Shown here piece after piece: positions 45,357-55,431 of a stretch of 64,000 nucleotides of DNA. The stretch is taken from positions 124,001 to 188,000 of the forward strand of contig CAVPVW010000008.1 in NCBI GenBank assembly GCA_963709295.1, read 5' to 3'. Below the pieces are notes generated by a model. The model had not been told where the DNA came from and did no database searches. It saw nothing but the letters and a program-made list of their open reading frames with translations. Within the stretch, counting starts at the first letter, position 1; every line of letters starts with the position of its first letter. The DNA comes from JBGPQJ01 sp963709295 (lineage in GTDB: Bacteria; Chloroflexota; Anaerolineae; Anaerolineales; Villigracilaceae). A program made the translations under genes and the position numbers.

Positions 45357-46523
45357 ATGAAAATTCTCACCGTCCTTACCTATTACCGTCCGCATACCAG
45401 CGGTCTGACAATCTACGCCGAACGGCTGGCGGAGGCTTTTGCCCGGCGCGGCCACGACGTGACTGTCTTCACGTCGCGCTTTGACCCATCTACTCCACAA
45501 AACGAAATCCGCAACGGCGTGAAGATCGTCCGCGTGCCGGTGATGTTACGCTTGAGCAAAGGGGTGATCATGCCGCGCTTCGGCTGGGACGTCACGCGTT
45601 ACGTCCGCGAACACGACGTGGTGCAGCTGCACCTGCCCCAATTCGATGCGCCTGGTGTGGCTTTCCGCGGACGGCTGTTTGGCAAGCCCGCCATCCTCAC
45701 GTATCACTGCGACTTGTTCATGCCGCCCGGCTTGTTCAATCGTTTGGTCAATGCCGTTGTTCATTTTCAGAACAACATGGCGGGGAAGCTTGCCGATCAC
45801 ATCGTAACCTATACTCAGGATTATGCGGATAACTCCGCTTATCTCTCGCGATATAAGCACAAACTCACCCCCATCCTGCCTCCGGTGGAATTGCCCGCGC
45901 CTGCGCCGGACGCTGTGGATGCTTTCGCGCGCGAGAACCTGACCAAAGAACGGCGACCAGTCATCGGCATGGCGGCGCGCTTCGCGGCTGAAAAAGGTGT
46001 GGAGGTCCTGCTGGACGCCATGCCTGCCATTTTGGAAAAGCATCCCAAGGCGCAGGTCCTCTTTGCCGGTCAGTACCAGAACGTGCTCGGGGAACAGTCG
46101 TATTTCGACCGGCTTATGCCGCGCATAAAGGAATATGAAGCAAAGGGTCATTGGCGCTTCCTGGGAGTGCTGAACCCTGTCCAGATGGCCGCTTTTTACC
46201 CGAACCTGGACGCACTCGTCGTCCCTAGCCTGAACTCCACGGAGGCATTCGGATTGGTGCAGATCGAAGCCATGATGAATAATGTGCCCAGTGTGGCCGC
46301 CTCTCTGCCGGGTGTGCGCCGGCCTGTGCAGATGACCGGCATGGGGGAGGTCGTTCCCATCGGCGATTCTTCCGCCCTTTCACAGGCGTTGCTCTCAATT
46401 TTCGCCGACCCTGCCCAGTATCGACGTGACCCGGCGGAGATCGCCAAACCTTACATCCCTGACTCCGTCGCGGTGGAATACGAAAAACTGTTCGAGCGGT
46501 TGATCGCTGAGAAAAAGAAATGA
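45357..46523 (+). CDS. GT4-family glycosyltransferase
   Basis: 388 aa GT-B enzyme. N-terminal domain: MKILTVLTYYRPHTSGLTIY and AERLAEAFARRGHDVTVFT. C-terminal domain: IGMAARFAAEKGVEVLLDA, and the E-x7-E motif STEAFGLVQIEAM that binds the nucleotide-sugar donor. It transfers a sugar with retention, probably to a lipid acceptor at the inner face. The ATG at 45357 is 20 bases after the epimerase stop. It overlaps the next gene by ATGA, so the two are translationally coupled. Confidence 0.88.
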   Translation: MKILTVLTYYRPHTSGLTIYAERLAEAFARRGHDVTVFTSRFDPSTPQNEIRNGVKIVRVPVMLRLSKGVIMPRFGWDVTRYVREHDVVQLHLPQFDAPGVAFRGRLFGKPAILTYHCDLFMPPGLFNRLVNAVVHFQNNMAGKLADHIVTYTQDYADNSAYLSRYKHKLTPILPPVELPAPAPDAVDAFARENLTKERRPVIGMAARFAAEKGVEVLLDAMPAILEKHPKAQVLFAGQYQNVLGEQSYFDRLMPRIKEYEAKGHWRFLGVLNPVQMAAFYPNLDALVVPSLNSTEAFGLVQIEAMMNNVPSVAASLPGVRRPVQMTGMGEVVPIGDSSALSQALLSIFADPAQYRRDPAEIAKPYIPDSVAVEYEKLFERLIAEKKK

Positions 46524-47304
46524 AGGATTTTCTTTATCTGCATGTTCGCGACCTGCCTTACTTTCGTGGTTTATTGCGCTCAGTTGGAGTTGCAATACTA
46601 TCAGGACCTCGACCTGCCTTCCCCCACGCTTGACGTCGGCTGCGGGGACGGGCATTTTACCCAATTGACCTTTGACCGCAAACTGGAAGTGGGCATCGAC
46701 CCCTGGTGGCCTCCCATCCACGAGGCTGGAACACGAAATGTGTATAGCCTTCTCACCCAGACAGACGGCGCAAAATTGCCTTATCCAGACGCCGCCTTCG
46801 CTTCAGCCCTCAGCAATTCGGTGTTGGAGCATATTCCCCACGTGGACGAGGTCCTGGCAGAGACCGCCCGCGTGCTCAAACCCGGCGCGCCATTTGTTTT
46901 CTGTGTGCCGAATCACCAGTTCAATTCCACCTTGTCGTTTGCGAGATTCCTGGACAGACTAGGGTTGAAATCGCTGGCAGGAAATTATCGCCGCTTTTTC
47001 ACCCGCATCTCGCGCCATGTCCATCTCGACGATCCTGACACATGGACCACGCGTCTCGCAAAGGCAGGATTCGTCGTTGAACGCCACTGGCATTACTTTC
47101 CGCCCTCTGCGCTGGCGGCTCTTGAGTGGGGGCATTACTTTGGACTGCCATCGCTCATCACTCGCAAGCTGTTTGGCAAGTGGATTCTTCGTCAAAGCCC
47201 GCTGGAATCTTGCATTGACCATGAAGCTGATCCGGCCATACTCCGGCACACAACCCTGCGATGACGGCGTTTACACCTTCTACATCGCGCACCGCTCAGG
47301 ATAA
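46520..47304 (+). CDS. class I SAM-dependent methyltransferase, two frameshifts
   Basis: About 261 aa. The ATG overlaps the GT4 stop (ATGA) and gives MKDFLYLHVRDLPYFRGLL; the frame then shifts near 46582 into YYQDLDLPSPTLDVGCGDGH, which contains SAM motif I. Further motifs are SNSVLEHIPHVDEVLAE and RVLKPGAPFVFCVPN. A second shift near 47222 gives the expected end GVYTFYIAHRSG. With both shifts repaired it is a normal-length Methyltransf_11 enzyme. From its coupling to the GT4 gene it probably methylates the sugar or lipid being built; that is inference. Confidence 0.75.
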
Positions 47305-47314
47305 ACAGGCTGTT

Positions 47315-49336
47315 ATGGACCAGGGATCCAGCGCTCCTGTCCATCGAAAACCACGCATCCCCTGGCGGATGCTCTCCGCCCTGCTGCTTGCGCTTCTGGC
47401 ACAATTCGCGTTGGAAAAGCCTCCGCTCAACCCGGTCCAGTATCCCTGGCTGGGTTTTTCTATTTATTTGGTGGTCATCCTGCTGATCTTTTGGGCCTGG
47501 CTCAAAGGCGAACTCACTCTCGCCCCTTTGCCAGAGACCATTGTCCGGATCGATGAAATGAAGGCACGTTGGGGATTGGCCTCCATTGCGTTAGTGGTGC
47601 TGCTCCTCGCTTTTCTCCTCTTCAGGGACAATACATTTACCCTGCTCAACTTGATTCTCTGGTTATCAGGGCTGGGACTTCTCGTTGTGGCTTTTTGGGA
47701 TCAGGTTCCGGGTGAAACGCCACTTCGAGAGAGAATCCGGGAGAGACTCAAACGATTTACCAAATTTAAATTTACCTGGTGGGCTGCGGCCTTCCTGCTT
47801 GTGGGAGGATTGGTGATCTTCTTCCGCACCTACCGGTTGGCCGAAGTCCCCGCCGAACCCTACAGCGACCACGCCGAAAAGCTGCTGGATGTGTACGATG
47901 TGCTGCAGGGGAAAACCAGCATCTTCTTTACCCGCAACACCGGGCGGGAGGCCCTGCAGTTTTATCTGACTGCCGTTGTGGCGCTCGTCTTCGGGACAGG
48001 CGTGTCGTTCATGAGCTTGAAGATAGGCACGGTTCTGGTTGGGCTTGCGACGCTGCCCTTTGTTTACATGCTCGGCAAGGAACTGGGAGGCAGGCGTGCC
48101 GGGCTGATTGCGCTGGTATTTGCCGGGGTTGCCTACTGGGGAAACGTCGTCAGCCGCATTGGGCTGCGCTATACGTTCTACCCTCTCCTTGCGGCAGCCA
48201 CGTTGTTCTTTCTGCTGCGAGGATTGAGGCGCTCGAGTCGAAACGATATTATCCTGGCAGGGCTGCTGCTGGGGATTGGCTTTCACGGCTACACTGCCTT
48301 TCGGATCATGCCATTTGTGGTTTTACTGGCTTTTGTTTTATATTGGCTTCATGCTCAATCCGGCGGGATGAGATTGCAGTCTGTATTCTGGTTTGGATTG
48401 CTGATTCTGGTGTCGTTGATGGTCTTCCTTCCGCTTCTACGGTATGCTCTTGAAAATCCGCAGAGTATCTCATTCCGTTCGCTGACCCGTTTGACCGGCA
48501 TCGAAGAACCACTCGCTAACCCGGTATGGATGACATTCCTTCATAATCTTTGGAGAGCCCTGACCATGTTTCTCTGGAACAATGGGAAGATTTGGGCACA
48601 TTCTGTGATTCATCGTCCAGCGCTCGATTTAGTCTCAGCTGCCTTGCTCCTACCCGGAATGACGCTGGTGCTGGCGCGTTACGGACGGAAGCGCGACTGG
48701 CGCGATATCTTCCTGATACTGTCCATCCCGCTGCTGATGATGCCTTCCATCCTGTCAATCGCATTTCCACTGGAAAACCCATCGTTAAATCGCACCAGCG
48801 CTGCGTTGATTCCCGTCGTCATCATCATCTCACTCTGCCTGGACGGAATCATGTCATCGCTTGAACGCGCCTGGAAGGGAACGAAGGGGACAGCGATCGC
48901 CTGGGGACTCGGGATTGCCCTGGTTGCTTTTTCTTGCTGGCAGAACTTTGATCTCGTCTTTCGGCAGTATGACGAACAATACCGTTTCTTCAGCCTGAAT
49001 TCAAGCGAGGCAGGTGAAACCGTCCGCGACTTTCTGGACGCCGGAAACACGATGGAGCAGGTCTTCGTCCTTGAATTCCCTTATTGGATCGACAGCAGGC
49101 TGGTGGCCATCGCGGCAGGCCACCCGGAAGCTGACCCGTTCATCAAAAGGGAGTATCTTTTCGGTACGCTCGGAACCCGCCCGCCCTTGTTATTTTTATT
49201 TAATCAAGAGGATACGGCATCCTTAGAAATTCTCACTTTACTATACCCTCAGGGTATACTTAACCGTTATACTTCAGAGACACCGCGCGGTGATTTCTGG
49301 ATCTATCACGTGAAGGCAGATTCCAGGAATCCGTAA
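47315..49336 (+). CDS. GT39-family (PMT/ArnT-like) membrane glycosyltransferase
   Basis: About 673 aa. Three or four helices come first, then the GT-C core starts near residue 170 with LVIFFRTYRLAEVPAEPYSD and HAEKLLDVYD, where D in YSDH matches the catalytic acidic residue after helix 1. GREALQFYL and IGLRYTFYPL follow, a run of about eight helices, and a soluble C-terminal domain of about 130 residues. Such enzymes take a sugar from a polyprenyl-phosphate donor at the outer face. The ATG at 47315 is used because the preceding methyltransferase reading runs to 47304; an ATG at 47261 is possible. The acceptor is unknown. Confidence 0.75.
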   Translation: MDQGSSAPVHRKPRIPWRMLSALLLALLAQFALEKPPLNPVQYPWLGFSIYLVVILLIFWAWLKGELTLAPLPETIVRIDEMKARWGLASIALVVLLLAFLLFRDNTFTLLNLILWLSGLGLLVVAFWDQVPGETPLRERIRERLKRFTKFKFTWWAAAFLLVGGLVIFFRTYRLAEVPAEPYSDHAEKLLDVYDVLQGKTSIFFTRNTGREALQFYLTAVVALVFGTGVSFMSLKIGTVLVGLATLPFVYMLGKELGGRRAGLIALVFAGVAYWGNVVSRIGLRYTFYPLLAAATLFFLLRGLRRSSRNDIILAGLLLGIGFHGYTAFRIMPFVVLLAFVLYWLHAQSGGMRLQSVFWFGLLILVSLMVFLPLLRYALENPQSISFRSLTRLTGIEEPLANPVWMTFLHNLWRALTMFLWNNGKIWAHSVIHRPALDLVSAALLLPGMTLVLARYGRKRDWRDIFLILSIPLLMMPSILSIAFPLENPSLNRTSAALIPVVIIISLCLDGIMSSLERAWKGTKGTAIAWGLGIALVAFSCWQNFDLVFRQYDEQYRFFSLNSSEAGETVRDFLDAGNTMEQVFVLEFPYWIDSRLVAIAAGHPEADPFIKREYLFGTLGTRPPLLFLFNQEDTASLEILTLLYPQGILNRYTSETPRGDFWIYHVKADSRNP

Positions 49337-49388
49337 AGGACATCCCAAAACCCCAATTTCTACACCAATCTGCGGGGCAAGGACGATC

Positions 49389-52300
49389 ATGACTGAAAAT
49401 TCCGCCAAATCCAAATCGCTTTACTGGTTGTTCGATGCTTTTCTGGTTCTGATTCTGGTTGCTGGCGCTTACCTCCGCACCGCCGGCTTGGATTGGGACG
49501 AAGGTCAGCATCTTCACCCTGACGAGCGCTTCCTGACGATGGTGGAAAGCGGCATCTCCCCTGTCAAGGCATGCAACCTGCCGGACACGCCGATCGAACG
49601 CTGCCCAAACAGCCAGAAGGATTGGCTCTCCTTTTCGGAGTATTTCAACTCGGCACAATCCTCCCTTAACCCTCACAATCGAGGTTACGGTTTTTTCGTT
49701 TACGGGACTCTTCCCATCTTCATGGTGCGCTACGTAGCTGAGTGGGCGACCGGGATCAACGCCTGGGCAGCTGGCTACATCGCCCAAAATGGCGCCGAAG
49801 GCATGTTCGGCCCTTTGCTTGAACAACTTGCCAAGCAACCCTCGCTGACAGGCTACGACACGGTCAATCTGGTCGGGCGGCAGCTTTCGGCGCTGGCAGA
49901 CATTCTCAGCATCATTTTGATGTATGCCATTGCCCTGCGGGTTTACGGACGAAAAGTGGCGATTCTCACGGCAATTTTTTCCACCTTTGCCGTGCTGCAG
50001 ATTCAGCTCTCACATTTTTTCACCGTTGAGACCTACACCAACCTGTTCATCTTCCTGGCGATTTATTTTTCAGTGCGAATCGCCACCTATGACTCCAGCC
50101 CGGGATACGACAGCCCGCCGACAGGAATTTCACGTTTCAAGTATTATGCTGCCCGGGTTTTGAAAGATACCCTGTTCTGGTGCACAGCCGGCTTTGGTTT
50201 CGCCTACGGCATGGCCATGGCGTCCAAGATCAATTCCTTCCCCCTCGCATTGCTGCTGCCGGGCGCATTCGCCATTTTATATTACCGGATCAAGGAAAAG
50301 TCCCTTGCAGAAGAAAAAACTGCGCCCGAAGTTATGGAGTTGCCTGCAGAGGAAACTCCTGCAGGCGAACCTTCTCCTGCCGGTAAGGAAACCAGACCCT
50401 TCAATTCAGACCGCATCCTGACCGCCATCGCACTCTTTCTCATCCTCGGCGGATTCTTCTCGCTGCTGTCCTTCCGCCTCTTCCAGCCCTATGCTTTCAA
50501 AGGCGAATACGGTTTCCTGGACGTGCGCATCAACGAGCTCTGGATGAACAACATCAAGGAACAACGGTCACAGGCCTCGGGGGATGTGGATTTCCCGCCC
50601 GCCCTGCAGTGGGCGGACCGCCCCATCTGGTATTCCGCCTGGAACATGGTCGTGTGGGGGCTGGGCATTCCGGTCGGCGTGCTCGCCTTCCTCGGGCTGG
50701 GATGGATGGGCTGGCGCATCATCAAAGGCGAGTGGAAACTACACGTCCTGCTGTGGGGCTGGACGATGCTTTATTTCATCTGGCAGTCGATGCAGTACAA
50801 CCCGACCATGCGATACCAGATGCCCATCTATCCGCTGATGGCCATGATGGCCGCCTGGTTCCTGGTGGAACTGGCTCACTCTCAGGTGCTTAAGTTCAGG
50901 GATATCAATTGGGGCAAAGTCCTGGCCTATACCGTTGGAACCTTGGCGGTGGTGGCGAGTATTGCCTATTCATTCGCGTTTATCAAGATTTACACCAATC
51001 CGCATACCCGTGTGGCAGCCTCGCGCTGGATCTTCCAAAACGTCCCTGGGCCGATCACGGTCAGGATTCAGCAGGCGGACGGCAGCACCGTCAACCAGCC
51101 AATCTCCTTCCCTTATAACGGCAGCGTCCAGCCCGGAAATCCTGTTGATTTCGGGTTCGTCCCCCGTGCCGACGGTACGATCACCCAGATCGACCTGGGA
51201 TATGTCCTGGCGCCATCCTCGGTGACCGGGACCACTCTGCTGATGGGAACTCCTCGCGGACCTGGCTGCCCCGCCCGTTGCCACAGCGACGTTCACCGCA
51301 CCTCCTCCGGATGCGACCCCGGCCTCCTCGCAGACGGTTACGCTCAATGCCCCGATTCCCCTCACTGCCGGCCAGACATATACGCTGGAAATCACCCCTC
51401 TTGATTCGGTCTCCGAAGCGGATCTGTGTGGACCTATTGTGGTCAGCTTTCAAGCTGCGGACGGCACCGCCCAAGCTCAAACAATCGAAGCGCCTCTGAT
51501 GTGCTTCACCAGCGCGGCACAGCCTTATCAACTCAGCTTCACTCCTGAAAGCGACGGTCTTCTCCTCGCGGTTGGATTCGCCCGGGCAGTGAGCAGCACG
51601 CCGGAGGTTGGACAGCAGCGCATCGACTTGCTTGTGGCAAACCAACCAGGCGGTGCGCCTGAATCTGTCCTCGCACAGGGAACATTGGTCGGCACGTTCA
51701 GCGACCCCGATCAAGAGCTCGGGCATCCGATCCTGCTGGATCAGCCGGTCACGGTTAAAGAAGGGGAAAGCTATTACATCCGGCTTCAGAGCGAAGGAGG
51801 TCCGGTCGCGCTGCTCGGTGCAGCGCCTATCAATGAAGCCTCCTGGGATGACGGCCTGCCCCTGCGCATGGATGGGTATGACGCCTACGGCGGCATCTAC
51901 CAGGGGGACCTCAATCTTGAACTATATTGGGATGATAATGCCGACAAGCTCAATCGCTTCTTAACAAATCTTGACAAGGGCGATTACATCTTCATCTCCT
52001 CCAACCGCCAGTGGGGTACGACCACCCGCGTGCCTGCGCGGTATCCGCTCACGTTGCGCTATTACCGCGAGTTGATCGGCTGCCCGCCAGAAAAAGACGT
52101 CATCTGGTGCTACAACACCGCGCAGCCGGGCGACTTTCAGGGCAATCTGGGCTTCGATCTTGTGGAGGTTTTTGAATCCTTCCCAAGCATTGCCGGCATC
52201 AGGCTTAATGACCAGTTCGCGGACGAGGCTTTCACGGTGTATGACCACCCAAAAGTGCTCATCTTCAAAAAGAACGAGTCCTACAACCCGGCAAAGGTCA

Positions 52301-55051
52301 ATGCCATTCTCAGCTCCGTGGATTTGAGCAAGGTCGTCCACCTCACGCCGCGCCAGGCAGGCAAATACCCCTCGGGATCGATGCTGCCGCGTGTGTGCGC
52401 TGCGGTGCCTTTTGTCTGTCAATTGTTTGGGGCGGAGGATCTGCTTCCCGTCGTTGAAAAAGACTATGGGCAGGCAGAACTCTATTCGACCGGTGGACTT
52501 CTCTCCATCGAGCGGCAGGAAGCCAGCCAGGCCGGCGGGACGTGGTCGGATATGTTCAGCTACGAAACGCTGCAGAACCGTTTCCCCGCGTTCGGTGTGG
52601 TGCTGTGGTATTTGAACTTCTTCATCCTGGGCGCTTTTACCTATCCGATCTTGCGCTTGCTCCTGCCCGGTCTTTCAGATAAGGGCTATCCGCTTGCTCG
52701 CATGGCGGGTTTGCTCATCTGGGCCTGGCTGTCGTGGATGTCCGCTTCCTACGGCCTGCCTTTCACCCGCGTCAATGTCGCTTTGACCTTCGCCATCATC
52801 CTGGGGGTTGGCGGTGCGCTTGCTTATGTGCAGCGCGAATCGCTTCGCAAAGAGATTCGCGAAAAGGGAAAATATTTCCTGCTGGTCGAGGGAATCTTCC
52901 TGGCGTTGTTCGTGATTGACCTGCTGATCCGCCTCGGCAACCCCGACCTGTGGCACCCCTCCAAGGGCGGCGAGCGGCCGATGGATTTATCCTACCTGAA
53001 CGCCATCTTGAGGACAACGACCTTCCCGCCCTACGACCCGTGGTTCGCCGGCGGTTACATCAACTACTATTATTACGGCTATGTGCTGGTCGCCATGCCG
53101 ATCAAATTATTGGGCATTATCCCCTCCATCGCTTACAACATGCTGCTGCCCACGCTGTTCGCCATCCTGGGCATCGGTGGTTTCTCTCTGGCTTGGAATC
53201 TGGTCTCGGGACGGGAGCCGGCTGAACCTGAGCCGGTGGTTCGAAATCCGATACCTCGCTGGCCTCTCATCGCCGGAATCGCCGCCACGGTAGGACTCGT
53301 CCTGGTCGGGAATCTCGGTGTCCCGCGCATGATCTACCTCGGCTTCGTCAAACTCGGCATTCCGCAGAGTGTCATTGATCAAGCTGCAGCCGCGGGCGAA
53401 GACCCCATGCTGGATCTCATCCGTGGGAGACCGACTGGCGTGGTCGGTCACCGGGCTCGGCAAAACTCTCGCCGGCACTCCGCTTCCGTACGGTTGGGGC
53501 GAATGGTATTGGAATCCCAGCCGCATCATCCCCACCTCCCCCGGAGATGTGGACCCGATCACCGAGTTCCCCCTGTTCACCTTTTTATACAGCGACCTGC
53601 ATGCGCACATGATCGACCTGCCGGTGACCGTGCTGGCGCTGGGCTGGATGTTATCGCTGCTTCTCGCGCGCGGGAAGTGGTTCAACCGCTGGGTCATGAT
53701 CGCAAGTTTCGCGTTTGGCGGCCTGGTCATCGGAGCCATGCGCCCGACCAACACCTGGGATTACCCCGTGTATCTTGCGTTGGGGATGATCGCCACGGCG
53801 TATACATTCTACCGGTACTCCGAAGTGGATGCGGAACACACGCCTTTCAATATGCCCGTTTTTGTCGTGCGCGGACTCTACGCCCTGGGCGGCATCGCGC
53901 TGCTCGGTCTGTTCTTCATGTGGATGTACCGTCCCTTCACCGAATGGTACGGGCAGGGATACAACGCGGTGTCGCAATGGCAGGGAGCAAAAACACCGGT
54001 ATCGTCGTACCTGTCGCATTGGGGTTTATTCCTGTTCGCCATCGTCTCCTGGATGGCCTGGGAGACCCGTGACTGGCTGGCCTCGACGCCCATGTCTTCA
54101 TTGAAGAAGCTCAAACCTTACACGCTGCTGATCGAAATAAGCCTGTTCCTTCTTGCAGCGGCCATCATCTATCTCCAACTTTTCAAGGACGTCACCATTG
54201 TCTGGCTTGCGCTTCCTTTGGCATTCTGGGCAGCGGTGCTGATCCTGCGCCCCGGCATTGGCGATGCGAAACGTGCTGTCTTGTTCATGGTCGGGTCGGG
54301 TTTGTTCCTGACCGTGCTGGTGGAAGTCATCGTGCTGGTCGGCGACCTTGGGCGCATGAACACAGTCTTCAAGTTCTATCTCCAGGTCTGGGTGATGTTT
54401 GCCATCAGCGCGGGTGCATCGCTGGGCTGGCTGCTGCCCGAAATGGGAAAGTGGCATCCCCGCTGGCGGCTCGCCTGGGAAATTGTCGGCACCGTGCTTG
54501 TGGCTGGTGCGGCGCTGTTCCTGCTCATCAGCGGCTGGGATAAAATCCGAGACCGCGTCACCTCCCGGACACCTCACGCCATGGACGGCATGGCCTACAT
54601 GCAATTCGCAGAATACGCCGACAACGGCCAGCCCTTTGTCCTCGAACAGGACTATCACGCCATCCGCTGGATGCAGACCAACGTGCAGGGGTCACCGGTG
54701 ATCGTGGAAGCCAACACACCCGAATACCGCTGGGGGTCTCGGTTCACCATTTACACCGGCCTGCCCGGCGTCGTCGGTTGGAACTGGCACCAACGCCAGC
54801 AGCGCGCCCTGACCCCCGGCAACTGGGTCACCGACCGAGTGGACCAGGTCGGGCAGTTCTACCAGACCACCGACCCGGCCGAGGCGAGGAAATTCCTCGA
54901 ACGATACAACGTCCGTTACATCATTGTCGGGCTGCTTGAGCGGGTCTATTTCTCGGGTCCAGGCTTGGACAAGTTCCCCGATCTCGACGGCGCGCTGTGG
55001 ACCAAGGTGTACGACGACCGGGAGACCCAGATCTACGAGGTGCTGCCCTGA
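49389..55051 (+). CDS. giant membrane protein: GT39-like module fused to a Chlor_Arch_YYY (DUF2298) module, two frameshifts
   Basis: About 1886 aa. Residues 1-965: GT-C module with DWDEGQHLHPDERF (34-47) after helix 1, about ten helices, then a long beta-rich extracytoplasmic part (about 545-965, Thr/Pro/Ala-rich and ending YDHPKVLIFKKNE). Residues about 1050-1886: YYY module with GYINYYYYGYVL, EFPLFTFLYSDLHAHMIDLP and NTVFKFYLQVWVMF, and a C-terminal soluble end. Frames change near 51245 and 53430, and the protein is consistent on both sides. The YYY family, known from Chloroflexi and archaea, has no assigned function; fusion to a glycosyltransferase points to surface glycan transfer. It may instead be two genes, but no start site is evident at the junction. 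Confidence 0.7.
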
Positions 55052-55412
55052 TCCTGCATTTGACTTCCCGTGCTGAATGGCTCGCCGCGCAAAAGGAACC
55101 GGCGAGTATCGCGCACCCAGCCTGGAATCGGAAGGATTTATTCACTGCTCGACGGAGCAGCAGATCGTGCGCGTTGCGAATTCTTTTTACGCGGGAAAAC
55201 ATGGTCTTGTGTTGCTGGTGATCGACCCATCACAACTCCACCCCAAACTGCGTTGGGAGCGCCCAGCTCATCCGAATCAACAGGCGGATCTGCCTCATTC
55301 AGAGGAACTTTTTCCACATATTTACGGACCGCTCAATCTTGAAGCTGTGATCAAGGTGCAGGAATTTGAACCAAAACCCGATGGAAAATTCCCGCCACCT
55401 CGTTTTGACTGA
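55048..55412 (+). CDS. DUF952-family protein, one frameshift
   Basis: About 121 aa. ILHLTSRAEWLAAQK is the DUF952 N-terminus in one frame; after a shift near 55098 it continues GEYRAPSLESEGFIHCSTEQ, VLLVIDPSQLHPKLRWE and ELFPHIYGPLNLEAV, the family's conserved core. The first codon would be CTG overlapping the TGA of the previous gene; a missing base could hide an ATG there. DUF952 function is unknown; the fold is small and cytosolic. It lies within the glycan block between two YYY genes. Confidence 0.72.
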
Positions 55413-55431
55413 TTTCCATCCATAAGCTGCC

